Of a stretch of DNA of 64,000 nt, positions 42,426 through 59,102 are shown piece by piece (within the stretch, counting starts at the first letter, position 1; the number at the start of each line of letters is the position of its first letter). Under the pieces are notes generated by a model. The model made no database searches, was not told the origin of the DNA, and saw only the letters and a program-made list of their open reading frames with translations. The DNA is taken from contig CM043969.1 in assembly GCA_014529385.2 (NCBI GenBank), positions 27,162,946 through 27,226,945 on the forward strand, given 5' to 3'. The position numbers and the translations under genes were made by a program. The DNA comes from Adiantum capillus-veneris (Eukaryota; Streptophyta; Polypodiopsida; Polypodiales; Pteridaceae).

Positions 42426-43240
42426 CGTCATGATCTTGTTCATGGCATGGATCTTAAAGCCCATTCTCATATGGAAATTTGTGAGTTTTATGCTCTTGGA
42501 AAACATAATCATAAACCCTTTCGTCTTTCAAATACAACTCATTTTCATGTCATATTGGATCTTGTTCGTATTGATATATGTGGACCTCTACCTTCTTCGA
42601 GATCACAATATCGCTACTTCATTACTTTCATTGATGATTTCTCACGGTGTACTACTGTATTTCTACTTAGATAGAATACTGAGGCCTTATCTGTTTTCAA
42701 ACAATTCCACAAGGCTACGGAACTTCAAACTGGTTGTCCCCTTAAGAAGCTTCATAATGACAATGGAGGCGAATATGTTTCTCGAGAGTTTGTGAGTTAC
42801 TGTGCTGATAGTGGAATTCATCATGAACACACTATTCCATATTCACCTCAACAGAACGGCGTTGTTGAACTAAAGAGGCGCACTATTCTCAATGCTGTAA
42901 GATGTATGTTGATTCATTCTAGTTTATCTTCTGTTTTGGGATTGAAGCTATTTTGACAACAATATCTATTGAGAATCATCTTCCTACTACTGCATCCTCT
43001 GGTAAGATACCCATCACGTCATGGACAGTTCACATTCCTTTTGTATCTTGTTTTCGAACCTTTGGATGTACTGGTTATATTCATATTCCCAAAGAAACAC
43101 GAACAAAGCTTGATGATCCTAGTTTTAAAGTTATTTTTATTGGATATTCGAACACTTTTTCAAAGGCTACAAATTCTATGACCCTTTCTCCAAGAAAGCT
43201 TTTCTATTTTTTTCAGATGATGAAACTCTTCCTATAGAGC
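42426..43240 (+). pseudogene. Copia integrase, decayed
   Basis: Visible: I-C-E-F-Y-A-L-G-K (second zinc Cys is Tyr), D-I-C-G-P-L-P with the first catalytic Asp, H-N-D-N-G-G-E-Y with the second, and P-Q-Q-N-G-V-V-E-L with the Glu. A stop follows the F-I-D-D-F-S-R strand. The C-terminal F-G-C-T-G-Y-I-H-I-P piece lies at 43065-43095. Confidence 0.85.
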
Positions 43241-43379
43241 AACTTTCCTCTTCACAACCATCCATTCCAAATGTTGCCAATGATGATATTGATATTTTTG
43301 TTGATCTGCCTATTGATTTTGAACATGGCTCATGGCATGTTTATGATGACGATATTGTTGATAATGCTTTCTCTACTTC

Positions 43380-44445
43380 TGAAGGTCCCGTTACTTATGA
43401 TGAAGCTATCTATTCACCACAAAAGGATCAATGGAAAGAGGCTATGAACGCAGAGTACGATTCTCTTATCTCTAAACATACATGGATACTAACTGAACTA
43501 CCTCCTGGTTGTACAACTATTAAGTGTAAGTCGGTGTATAAGACAAAAGCAAAAGCAGATGGATCTTTTGACAAGCTCAAGGCACATCTAGTTGCAAAGG
43601 TTATTCCCAAGTAGCTGGTGTTGATTATCAAGAGACCTTTTCACCAGTTGTTCGCATTACAAGTGTTCGAGTTTTATTGGCATTTGCTGTTCAATTTGAT
43701 TTAGAAGCTCATCAAATGGATGTGCGAACTGCTTTTCTTAGTGGCGACTTGGAAGAGGAAATTTATATGGAACAACCAGAAGGGTTTGTTATTCTAGGTA
43801 AAGAAGACATTGTTGCCCAACTCCATAAGGCACTATATGGTCTCAAACAAGCTTCGCAAGCCTGGTATACAAAATTTGTTCTTTTTCTCACCTCTAAATG
43901 ATTTATCTCTTTCTCTTTAGACCCCAACTTATACATAAAATGCCAAGGTAGCAATTTTGTGATTCTTTCTCTTTATGTGGATGATACTATCCTTGTTTCC
44001 AATGATTTGAGATTTCTTCAGCAAGTGAAAAAGTTATTGTCTTCTACATTTGATATGGTGGATCTTGGAGAGATTCACTCTTGTATTGGCATTTAGATCC
44101 AATGGAACCGTACAAAAAGTATTTTATGCCTTCGACAGACAAATTTTTATTGCATATACTACTCAAAATTTGGTATGGAATCTGCACATTCGGCCAACAC
44201 ACCTTGTCTTGCGAGCTCTACAAAGATCACTTCTAACAATGGCGGTCAATTTGTCACAAATCAACCTTATGCTAACTTGATTCGATGTCTTCAGTTTGTT
44301 GGCATGAATACTTGTCCTGATATTCTGTTTGTTGCTAATTATCTTGGACAACTTCTGGCACGTCCTTCTCTTAAGCATTGGTCTGCAGCAAAGCGTGTAT
44401 TGAAATACTTGAAAGGCACTACAGATTTTGGTTTGGTCTATTGAT
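43380..44445 (+). pseudogene. Copia reverse transcriptase, decayed
   Basis: Starts E-A-M-N-A-E-Y-D-S-L. It then has the frame 43677-43901 with Q-M-D-V-R-T-A-F-L-S-G-D-L and L-H-K-A-L-Y-G-L-K-Q-A. L-Y-V-D-D-T-I-L (about 43972-43995) has both catalytic aspartates intact. The P-D-I-L-F-V-A-N-Y-L-G region is at 44316-44346. At least two frameshifts and several stops occur. Confidence 0.9.
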
Positions 44446-44465
44446 GAAAACTCACATCGGATTCT

Positions 44466-44957
44466 ATGCAATCTCTTTCTCTTTTGGGTTACGCAGATGC
44501 AGACTGGGCAAGCTCACATTTATCTATGCGATCTACTAGTGGAGATTGCTTCTTTGTAAATGGTTGTCTTGTTTTGTGGACCAGCAAGAAACAATGCTAT
44601 GTTGCAGTTTCTGCGACTGAGTCAGAATATGTTGCAGTATCACTTGCAGCTTGTGATCTGATCTGGCTTTGATAAATATTGGTTGATATTGGTCACTCTC
44701 CTCTTTCTAGCACACCCTTGCGGTGTGACAACCAAAGTGCTATTAGACTTGCAAAAGACTATGTTCAACATAATAAGTCAAAGCACATTGATGTCCATTA
44801 TCATTATGTCAGGTATGAAGTACGCAAAGGAACCACTATTGTTGAACAGTATCCAAGTGACAAGATGATTGCAGACATTCTTACCAAAGGCCTCAACGAG
44901 TCACGTTTCATCCTCTTGGAGCTTGGAGTTTCTTTGGCCTCACTCTTTCTAGATTAG
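44466..44957 (+). pseudogene. Copia RNase H, decayed
   Basis: Y-A-D-A-D-W-A (first Asp), T-E-S-E-Y-V-A (Glu), C-D-N-Q-S-A-I (second Asp) and K-H-I-D-V-H-Y are all present. Two stops near 44672 divide the domain. It ends with a natural stop at 44957, 248 bases before the 3' LTR. Confidence 0.9.
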
Positions 44958-45192
44958 CTTCTCTGCTATTGTGATAGCTTTGTACATATGACATTGTAAT
45001 CCTATAGGTACCATGCACTATGCACACTCCACATTTGCACATTGTGATCTCTGATCACTTGTATATTTGTATATATATACACAATTGAATTTCACATCAT
45101 CGTCATTGGTTCATATTTTTACATTTTATAGGGGCTTGGGTTTTCCCCTTGAACTCCCCAAGGGTTTTTTCATCCAAAGCTAGAGACCTTTG

Positions 45193-45204
45193 TTTGAGTG
45201 GGGG
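45193..45204 (+). promoter_or_regulatory. Copia polypurine tract
   Basis: TTTGAGTGGGGG immediately before the 3' LTR. Confidence 0.85.
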
Positions 45205-45347
45205 TATTGGAGCTATATATTGCTCACTCTACTCAACTTGGACTCACCTATATATTTGTATTTTGTCCTCATTATGAATTAGTCTTTGGGAGCGTACATG
45301 GTGTGTCTCTTTTCTCGTCTCTCTCTCTTTCTATCTACATCTCAATG
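45205..45347 (+). repeat. 3' LTR of the copia element
   Basis: 143 bp; terminal TG has become TA and terminal CA has become TG, so the ends would no longer be integrase substrates. Confidence 0.9.
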
Positions 45348-45352
45348 CATAC

Positions 45353-46085
45353 TTATCAAGAACATCCCTTATCTTCAAGGGCAACAACAAATCTCGATCA
45401 AAAAATGGGACAACAACAAAGCTTCATCAAACACGGGTAAAATGTAGAATGGCATACAAAGACTACGGACAAACAATGACAATTGTAGCAAGAAATCTCT
45501 CAACAACAGGCATAAAGATCTCAACAATAATGAAGCTAGTGAAGTATTGCAGGATACCAAGAGTGAGTCCATCATTGAGTCAATCATAAAGGCACGCAAT
45601 TCAAACAAATCTTCATGGACCAAAGTGGCAACAAAAAGATGAATGAGCAACAAGATGCAAATTTCCTCCACATTTGAAGTACAATACATGCATCAACCAG
45701 ACCACATGAGATATCAAGTGTTACCGTATACATGTGGTAGTGATGTGTGTGAGCACACTAGGACCGCCATGGCAATTTTTCCCTCTTTAGGAGGTTTTTC
45801 CCCCCGAGAATTGTATATATGCCCATCACTCTAGGGCTATCTATCTTTCCATTGCATACTAAGTAACACACTCTCTATTGTGTGCCTTGAGCTTCCTGCA
45901 TCTTCTCGAAGATGTGTGCATTTCTCTGCAAACCTAATTCCAACATGAAGCACTCAAGGAAGGGGGGAGATGACAAAGAACTTCCCAAGCTAACGAACAA
46001 CCTTGAAGACAAAGCTGACGACAACCCTAATGACAAGAATGCACATGGTCATGTGAAGGGATGGCACGAGCTAGAAAGTGGGGAA
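45353..46085. other. Host sequence of the copia insertion, right side
   Basis: Joins 39338 across the CATAC target. A plus-strand open frame can be read over the empty site (M-Q-V-E-P-V-D-P-N-I before it, L-I-K-N-I-P-Y-L-Q-G after it), Asn/Lys-rich and then broken. No domain recognised. Possibly an older retroelement tail. Confidence 0.4.
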
Positions 46086-47390
46086 TGTTAGTAGATTGTG
46101 CGTACTACGGGTGTCCACCTGGACGGACACGTAGCCGGACACCACATTTGTATTCTATAAATTTTTTGAGCTAGTGTAGTGATAGTATATGTAAATCTTG
46201 ATTCCAAAGTAGCAAGTCGATTCCCTGAGTTGTAATTCTCTTATTAAATTTGTAAATTTCCATATGAGCGAGCCATTGGCCATTTAAAAAGCTCTAGGTA
46301 TCAAGGTCAATAACTTTAATGTGAAAGGAGGCTTATCTTTGGAGAAGAAAAGGGCTCTACTGTATGTAGGCTCAAGTGACTACAAGGCTCCAACTTGTAA
46401 TAATCACAACTAAGGATTGGGTAATCTGATTCTAGTTTTGAAACTTGAATTGTGTTCCTCTCTCTTTTCTCTTTCATTCAAGTGTATACATTTGTCAATT
46501 TTTTTGAGGTCTGAGACTACATGTTGTTAGCATGCAAACAACAAGGAAAACCGTCTGAAGGAAGAACTATTACATCACCGAAAACACCTGCAATAAACAC
46601 CTGTAGAAATTTATGAAAAACCCTTCAAGCATGAAGGACACTCAAAACTAGAAGAGTCTAAGGATACCATGATGAAGCTCGTCTCGTGGAGATGTCCGTA
46701 GAGTATCCATATGCAAACAACAGATGAGCAATGAAAGAGTTATGGCCACTCAAAACCGGGGGTGTACTCTTTCTTGCTCAAAGATGAGCTCTCTAGAAGT
46801 TGTGCAGGTGTTGCAGCTATTAAAATGGGTTTTTTTCTTATCTTTTATTCCCAAAAAAATTCTCTCTCTTCTCAACCGATAAGACTCTCTTTGTAGGCCT
46901 CTTTTAATTGGTTCATTTTTTGCATTTTTTGGGTAGAAAATGAGTGTGGGTGACCTTTTGGCCAAGGGAATGGGGTGGGGGCAAGTGTCTAGGGACCTAA
47001 AATTCAAGCCAAGTGCATGTCCAACTGAGTGGGAACCCAAAAAATGCATCCCTTCTCCCCCATGAAGCCCACGAGCCCCTCCATAGCCAAGCCTTGAGGG
47101 CTCCACTCACCTTGATACACCCATAATGGGCTCCCAATGTGCCCTATACACCCACCACTCTCCCCTTTTCCTTTCCCATGTAGGATAATTTCCATGCCAC
47201 ATGGAAATTCCTCCCTAATCCTCCCAACTCTCTCATGCCCAATTAATCTCCATCTTCTCTCCCAAGTAGGAGAACTTCTCGAACAACCTTCCCCAAAGCA
47301 TAGCTTGCTCCTCCAGTCACCGAATGACATCGTGTAACACACAGTGGTGTAGACAAACAATGTTGACGCAAGTATAATCCAACAACACAT
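46086..47390. other. Unassigned, possible LTR start at 46086
   Basis: AAAGTGGGGAA followed by TGTTAGTAGATTG looks like a polypurine tract plus LTR start. An imperfect inverted repeat GTGTCC...GGACAC lies near 46110-46130. I found no matching LTR end and no gene. Confidence 0.3.
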
Positions 47391-48333
47391 TGTCATGCCG
47401 TGGCATGTCCATAGTGGGAATGGAAGCGAAGCCTACAATATTATGGATTTTATGTGTATGCCTTAAGTGTGCATAAGTATATGCATTTTCTATTTAGTAT
47501 GCAAAAAGCTAGTCAAAGTTTGATGTGTCACTCTTGTTGGCAATGGGCTTCGTCCTATGATCCCGGGCTTCTTTGTGAGCCTCCTTATGAATCCATGATG
47601 AAATGAGCCTATAAATCATACCTCCTATGTACTAGGCATCCTAGGTGGCATATGACATGTGTAGCATGGCCAAAAGTGGCCTTAGTCATAGTATATCCCA
47701 TGAGGTGTCATTCTACACATAGTAGGTGCACTTTGGAGTGATTATGGACCTAGAAACATCCCTTAGAAAAGTGGTAACGAGTTTTTTTGATGTCATCCAT
47801 GATATATACCAAGCTCTCTCTCAATTTTTTGTGAAGCTACTTTATTTACATGCTCCCACCATAGCTCAACAACTCTTGGAGGCTTAATCCTTGACATGTG
47901 GTGGTAAGGAGAAGATATTTGGAGAAAGATCTAGAAGAACCTCTAGATATTTCTTGAAGAGAAAGATCTAGAAACTTTGAAGATATTTTGAAAAGATAGA
48001 CACTTGTCACACAAATCCCTTGGATATTTCTAAAAAAATATCCTCCTCAAGGGGCATCTTCACCTGTAAATAGAGCCTCTTGCCCCTCACTTGGGCATCA
48101 AGAAAACCATCGAGCAATCAAGCACTCAAGAAATCCCCACAATAAAGCCACTCTATCAAGCCATCACCCAACCTCTTAGAAATCTCCTTGAGTGAAACTT
48201 TCTCTCAATTTTAGCCCAACACATCTTGAGCTTGCTACTTCATGCCTCAAGCCTTCTATCTCCTCGTTTGTAATACTCATACACTCTATGTAACCTTCTT
48301 TCATCAATAAAGATGCATTGTTGGTGGCTTGCA
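47391..48333 (+). repeat. Candidate 5' LTR of RLG-D
   Basis: Starts TGTCATGCC and ends GGCTTGCA. A TAAATAG TATA-like box lies near 48066 and an AATAAAG poly(A) signal near 48307. It is followed after two bases by TGGTGCTAGGTAC (48336-48348), a possible primer site. The partner LTR is outside the window, so the boundaries are tentative. Confidence 0.45.
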
Positions 48334-49202
48334 AATGGTGCTAGGTACTACTACTCATCTTCTACTTCATCAAGTTGGCTACAAGACCACAAAGTCTTGA
48401 GGTGTGCTTCACTTATTTGGCTTGAGTTTGTGTGGGTCTTTGTGTGTTGGTTGGCTCTCTTATCTCTTTCCTCCAGTGTTTGACTGTTTTCTAAACTTTC
48501 TTAGATGAATAATCCCAACGGTGTAACCTTTCAACCCTTTCACTCTGTGCAAAATATTAGGATTAACTTTTGTATTAGCCATAAAATCCACTTCCAGCAG
48601 AGAATTGTGTTACTCTTTGGGCTGGAAAAACTGCGAGAAATTCTTCTTTCTCCATGTCCTCTTATTTTTCCACTACCAAACTGCTCTAATTCTTTCGATG
48701 TGCACATATTTATTCTCCTGTAGGGGTTGAGTCTTGCTTTCTTAATACTACTATGAACCAAGAAGACTTGTACACACGGCTCACTCCTATCACTATGCAA
48801 AACATCTACACCTTTGTAAGAACTAAGTTACAATTTCAAATAACCATTCGCAATCTATTTGGAGCACAATGACTTGCTGCTATAAATGCATCAGTGAACC
48901 TTTCATCTTACATTTGATTAGATACGATCAAAGCCTTGATGTTTTCATCTTTGTTTTGTTTTGAGGGTTTCACGTGCGTATGTGTGTGTTTGCGTGTAAG
49001 ATTCCAGTGGCTACAAAAAATGTATTTCATACAAACACTAAGCTTGCTTAAGTGAAAGCCTTCACAGTCTCCCCACAAACCCTCACAGCTAGAGGCCCGG
49101 CGCCTTCTTAGCAAGACCGCCAACTCTTTGACACACTTTTCGGTGAACCCGATGCAAAGTTTGTTAGGGTGAGTTAGTGGGGATTTGCAAGCTACTTCAA
49201 CC
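48334..49202 (+). other. RLG-D leader
   Basis: About 870 bases between candidate primer site and gag; includes the conserved small ORF at 48505-48723. Confidence 0.5.
48505..48723 (+). CDS. Small conserved leader ORF of RLG-D, homologous to 62183-62398
   Basis: 72 codons, M-N-N-P-N-G-V start. It aligns end to end with the 71-codon ORF of RLG-E on the other strand. Shared features are N-G near the start, K-I-x-x-Q-Q-x-I-V-x-L-F-G in the middle, E-I-x-x-S-P-x-P-x-I, and S-F-x-V-x-I-F-I-L at the end. Both sit between LTR and gag. The function is unknown: it could be a conserved peptide, the end of a longer pre-gag protein, or an exon. The similarity in protein is clearer than in DNA. Confidence 0.55.
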   Translation: MNNPNGVTFQPFHSVQNIRINFCISHKIHFQQRIVLLFGLEKLREILLSPCPLIFPLPNCSNSFDVHIFILL

Positions 49203-51068
49203 ATGGGTGATCATCATCCGCAGCAGCAAGATATGACTTTTGATCCCGCTATAAGGAAAATGTTTCAAGCATTTGCCTTGTTTATGCAACAACAACATGC
49301 TATAGAAAGACAAGAAGTGTCAGCAACCAAAGCTATTCAAGCAGTGGTGCACAAAATGGATCAGTTTAATGGGAAAGATGTGAGAAAGTATCTTTGTGGC
49401 TATGTAAAGGAGATGGAGTTTCATCGTGTGCCAGAAGATGAGATGCTCCAAAGCTTTGATCTTGTTGTGACTCCCGAGATTAGAGAGCATGTGAGAGGAA
49501 TCAGGAATGAGCATGGAAGAAATTGGGAGGAGTTCAAGCTAGAAATGAAGGAGGAGTATTTCATGGAGGACTCTGAGAGAGTAACAAAGAGACCTTTCCT
49601 GGAGTGGGTATCCCACCCAAAGGAGGGGCTCTCTCCAACAGAGCTTTTCAGGGAGTTTGAGCGACGATATGCTCAACTCACAAGGATAGAGAAGGCCACA
49701 CTCGACTCAGAAAAGCCAGATCTCTTCTTACAAGAAACAGGAAAGGAGCTCAAGAAGAAATTGGAGCTACTTCTTTAGGACAAAGATGCTGAGTAGGGAC
49801 TGAAGACAAACTGGAACGAAGTTGAAGCTGTTGTTTCATTACTTGCCATGCACCAAAGGAGATGAGATAAGATGGTTGCTGGTAATGCACCATCTACCTC
49901 CACAAATTCTGAAAAGATGATAAAGACTTCTTCCTTTATACTTTCAAAAGTTGATGACGCTATAATAGATGAGCTTCTGAAAGGTATGAGGTATTTAAAA
50001 GTAAAACTCACAAAGCTTGAAGAGAAGGGGCAACCATTGGCACCATCTTCAAGGCAAAAACAACAACCTAAAGGAGGTTTTGTTCATAGATGCATATGGT
50101 GTGACAACAAAGAGCATGCTAGGAGATAATGTGAGAGCTTCAGTGAAGCTTTGAGAAAAGATCTTGTCTTCTTCAAGGATGGGAAGATTCACTTAAGGGA
50201 GACAGGTTTACCCTTAAGGATTAACTTTGGGAAAGGAGGAATGCAGAGTCTGGTAGAGGATATGGCCACTACCCATGACATCTCTGCATCCCAGGCATCT
50301 ACTTATACAATCAAGATTGAACCATTGAGGAGTTTTGAAGAAAATGGTAAGCTCTGGCCAAGTGCTATGGAGCTAGCAAGGAAAGGAAAGCTTACAAGAG
50401 AATTCCTACATGAAGCAGGTGACTATATCCATCTAGAAACATGATGGAATGACCCTGTGGAATCCTTGTCAGTGCGTGCCTATATTGCAAAATGTCAAAA
50501 CAACGAAGTGTTTGTGGAAGAAAAGCGCAGGCGAGAGAGTGGTGACGAAGGACCATAAAAAATAATTACTAGAAGAAACGACACAATACCTCATCGAGCG
50601 TCTCCGACACAGGAAGCACCCCTAGCTGAAGCAACTATGAAAGAAAGTACAACTGGGAGGAAAAACGAGTCATCAAAAGGCAAGCCTAAAACTCCAACTT
50701 ATAAGTTACAATCTGATATTGAGGTTGCTACAGACTTAAAGAAAGTTCTAGAAGAAATAATTTTGAATAGCAAAATAGAGTTTACCTTGGGGGAGGTCCT
50801 TGGCATGCCAAGCACGAGTTTCACGAGGAGATCATTGATATCATCAAGAGGAAGAGGCAAACTCTTGTGACACCATTCGCCCGCAATCTGAAGGAGAAAG
50901 CTTAAAGACACAGGTAATACAGGTGGAAGACAAAGAGCATGATGAGGATGTCATAGGGTGCTACCATTCTTTTGGAAGAACAAAGAAAGTACAATTTTCA
51001 AATGGAAATAAGGAGTACGAAGCCATTCCAAGAAGTCACTTTTCCAGGAATCATTGGGCAAGAGCTAC
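49203..51068 (+). pseudogene. RLG-D gag, decayed
   Basis: The first frame (49203-49778, M-G-D-H-H-P-Q-Q-Q) has a gag-type helical core (R-K-Y-L-C-G-Y-V-K-E-M-E, F-L-E-W-V) and ends at a TAG. After two more stops the frame continues with a zinc knuckle C-I-W-C-D-N-K-E-H-A-R-R-stop-C (TAA at 50127-50129 inside the knuckle). A helical segment follows (50151-50444), then charged pieces to H-W-A-R-A-T at 51068, where a solo LTR interrupts. Across the LTR the frame resumes exactly at 53480. Confidence 0.75.
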
Positions 51069-53475
<2,407 letters not shown>

Positions 53476-53479
53476 CTAC

Positions 53480-54398
53480 TATAGAGACAATGGTCAAGGT
53501 GGGTGATCTTGAAGAGCTATTTGTTGCCTTGATTCACCATGGCTTCGAAATAAACATAATGTCAAAGAGCTTATTCAACAAGTGCAAATTACCAATGGAC
53601 ACAGATCATGGCTGGATGGTTAAGGTAGCAAATAATTCATTAGGTGAGCTATATGCAGCTTCTCCAAGTGTGAAAGTGACTATTGGAGATGTAAAGGAAG
53701 AGCAGAATTTCTTTGTACAGGACACATCTTCTTATGATCTCATCCTTGGACAACCCTGCATTGTAGGGGTTAGAATGGAAACAAAGATAATGGATGATGA
53801 TTTTTCTTATGCTAGGATAAGAGGTAAAGATGGAAAACGTACTGTTCAATTTCTCACTGTCTGTGTGAATCATGAAAGAAATTGTGACAGTCTCCGAGAG
53901 CGCCCATTTCCTAGATTGAGTAAAGAGTTTTATGATCATCGAGAGAGAATGGGTTTTAGAGAGGTACCATTGTAGAGTAGGATTACAATGGTACAAAAAG
54001 GAAAAGGTTCTCACATAAGGAGGTTTTCTAGACCGGTTTTGCAAATCTAGCAGAATATGGATATGTCTCTTTTCTAAAATGTGAGAACTTGAGTCGAGGT
54101 TCCCGCAAACATGTACATAGTCTACAAAAAAAGTGGAAAGAACATGGTCTTCTAGGAAACAATGAAAACATAACAGGTGTGTTTGAGGAGTTTCCTTTTG
54201 TTGACACATTACAGGATCTGCAGTCTATAGTAGATTATCCTTTGCATGACCAAAATGAGATAGTGAAAGTGTGCTCACTTGAAATGTACAATGTGTTTGA
54301 AGCATTTCAAAAGGAACAGGAGGATAAGAAGCAAAAACATGAAATAAAGGTGGACACCAAGTACAAGACTGTGGTAAAGACGGTAAAACCAGTGGCAC
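53480..54398 (+). pseudogene. RLG-D protease and linker, cut by RLG-E
   Basis: The frame resumes T-M-V-K-V-G-D-L-E-E-L. The protease reads A-L-I-H-H-G-F-E-I-N-I-M-S, where the usual catalytic Asp of this family is His, then D-H-G-W-M-V-K-V-A-N-N and Y-D-L-I-L-G-Q-P. After a stop at 53973 a second frame (54089-54439) is a Lys/Glu-rich linker ending V-K-T-V-K-P-V-A, where the RLG-E LTR starts. RT and later domains would lie beyond RLG-E, outside the window. Confidence 0.8.
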
Positions 54399-56805
<2,407 letters not shown>

Positions 56806-58404
56806 TTAGCCCTCCCAGCTGGCTAGAGGAATTCATGCTTCTATCCCTTCCTCTGCATCTTTAGTTGTGGAGTTAGAGGGTTCTCCCTCTTCTGGAATGT
56901 CTAGCATGAACTCTGGATCAAACCTAAGAAAATACCTTTTCAGCCTCCATCCATTGACTCTAGTCTTGTGAATTCTCCCATCTGCTTCCATCAGTTTATA
57001 GCTGCCATTGTCATAGTGCCTTTTGACAATGCATGGTCATTCCCATCTGGGTTGAAATTTCTTGTCCTTCCTGGTGTCAAATCTGTTGTGGTATCTCAGC
57101 GCTAACATACCCTTTTCCAGGACCTTTTCTTTAAGCCCTTGATTGAAAGTGAGCCGACGTTGTTCTGCCTACACTGCATAGTGATTGGTTGCTTCTTCCC
57201 TATCTAGTTGGAGCCTCTCTACATCCAGGATGGTTTTGGAGATTTACAATTGGGCGCTGTATCTGGCTAGCCAAGACTCGTAAGCTGCTATCTGTACCTC
57301 AATGGGTAGAATTGCCTCCTTCCCATAAACTAGATGGAAAGGGGTGAAACCTAGTGATGTTCGAAACGTTGTTCGGTAGGCCCATAGAGCTGCCATGAGA
57401 TGTTTATCCCAGTCTCCTGTGTGATTGTTCACCTGTTTTGTGATGATTTTGCAAGTCATTCCGTTTACCTTTTCTACTAGGCCATTACACTGTGGATAGT
57501 ATGGTGTGGAATGTTGGCATGTGATGCCTAACGTTTTCATCAGTTCTCCTACTAGATCGCCTCTGAAACCTGGACCGCTGTCTGATATTATCTCTAGAGG
57601 AGTGCCAAAATGGAAATATTTATGCTCAAATATGAACTTTACTACCTCTTGGGTTGTAATGAGGGTGGTGGCTATTGCTTCTGTCCATCGAGTCATGTAG
57701 TCTACACCCACTATGATATACAACTTACCTGATTGGGCCCTTGGTAAAGGACCGATTGCATCTATTCCCCATTTCTCAAATGGACCATATGAGATGATAG
57801 GAGTTTGTGGCTCATAGGTTAATGTGCGATCACTGGCCACTTCACAAGCCTTGCATGTTTTGCACCAATGGTGTACATCCCTATTTAGACTAGGCCAAGA
57901 GTATCCTGCTTGTACAATCTTTCTACTGGTGATGTCTAGAGCACAATGACCACCACAGACGCCATCATGGCAACTTGAAATTACCTCTGTGATCTCACTA
58001 GAGGTTGGCACTTGCCTGAGAATCTGATCCTTGCCCTTACAATACAAGTGGTCATTTACAAGGTGGTATCTGGTAGCCTTTCTTACCAGCCACTGTTTCT
58101 GGCCTTTGGTATACCCTTCGGGACATTCTCCTATATCTAGAAAGTTAATAATATCAGGCATAGCATCACTACCTTGAAAGAGGGGTAGTTTCACTCTGAT
58201 TGCTCCTACGGGAGCGTCTTGTATTCTTTCTTTGGCTAGAGCATCTGCCTCGTGATTTTTTTCTCTGGCGACATGAAATAGTTTCACTGCTTCAAACCTC
58301 CTTAGAAGATCCTTAACTTGGCGTAGTTGACCAAGTAAAACATGATTTTTACAAACCCAAGTGCCATTTATCTGCCTTATCAAAAGCAAAGCATCACCAA
58401 ACAC
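56806..58404 (-). CDS. RLG-E integrase with end of second RNase H
   Basis: The open frame 58404-57244 (386 codons) begins in the second RNase H (N-V-F-G-D-A-L-L-L-I, then H-E-A-D-A-L-A-K). It continues through the zinc-binding H-D-G-V-C-G-G-H...W-C-K-T-C-K-A-C and the core, with all three catalytic residues: G-I-D-A-I-G-P-L, I-S-D-S-G-P-G-F and N-G-L-V-E-K-V-N-G. It ends A-Y-R-T-T-F-R-T...E-V-Q-I-A. After a stop at 57244 the C-terminal domain is readable to a TGA near 56852. That lies about 45 bases before the LTR, leaving room for a polypurine tract (AGCTGGGAGGGCTAA). It acts in the nucleus, joining element cDNA to host DNA. This is the best-preserved enzyme in the window. Confidence 0.85.
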
Positions 58405-59043
58405 ATTTAGGCGCTGAATTCCTTGTGAGATACATTATTCCAACCCAAGAATTAGATCTGCATACTCTGCTTTGTTGTTCAAGTGGGAGTGTAATAACTG
58501 CTCGATGGAGAATACTCTTTATTGTTGCTCATTGAAAATGACCATGTCAACTGCAGACTGGTCCACTGTTCTTTTGTATGCTCCGTGAAAGAATAGAGAG
58601 TGAGATCTTTCTAGCTTAGGACTTTCTACCATTGGTGTTTCTTCTTTTACTTCCGGATTGACCTTCAGCTTCTTCTCATAGTGGTGATGAGTGAGTATTC
58701 CCGCTAAACTAGCCCTGGTGGAGTTTTCTACTTGCATGGTGTAGTCAAACTCTTGTAATCGTACTAGCCATTTAGAGATTCTTGATGAGACATCCATGTG
58801 TCGCATTACATATGGGAAAACCTCCTCCATTGTTAGGATTACAAAGGGTCTAGGCAGAAGATAGGAGTAGAAGTTTGTGGTAGCAAACATTAGTGCAAGA
58901 ACCATGTGTTCTACTTCGGTAAATCCCTTTTTTGACGGGATCATGACATGACTAGAGAAGTAAATAGGACGCATGAAAGAATTTTGGGGTTCCTTTTGCA
59001 TTAGTATGGCTCCAAGTGTATCACTTCCTACACTAGGGTTCAC
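58405..59043 (-). pseudogene. RLG-E RNase H and start of second (Tat-type) RNase H
   Basis: The frame 59043-58519 carries the gypsy RNase H: Y-V-N-P-S-V-G at the first Asp position (Asp to Asn), G-F-T-E-V-E-H-M for the Glu, and a lost A-D-A-L motif at the end. A linker leads to H-S-L-F-F-H-G-A-Y-K, where the second RNase H has His instead of its first Asp. A stop at 58519 precedes N-N-K-A-E-Y-A-D. Both domains therefore lack their first catalytic residue. Confidence 0.75.
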
Positions 59044-59102
59044 ATAAAATGGCTCCTCCCACTTAGGGGGTGAAATGGTGGGAAGCTTAGCTAGGATTTT
59101 CT

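Larger units (their letters stand above)
39339..45347 (+). mobile_element. Complete but decayed Ty1/copia retrotransposon, 6009 bp
   Basis: Two 143-bp LTRs (39339-39481, 45205-45347), primer site TTGTATCAGAGTGG after the first, polypurine tract TTTGAGTGGGGG before the second, and target duplication CATAC (39334-39338, 45348-45352). Domain order gag, PR, INT, RT, RNase H defines copia. The LTRs differ at about 14 of 143 positions by eye, so the insertion is old. Stops and frameshifts occur in every domain. Confidence 0.95.

Noticed and set aside
48505-48723. Dismissing the small leader ORF as noise
   Set aside because: Rejected as noise only until its end-to-end similarity with 62183-62398 was seen; therefore kept as a feature.
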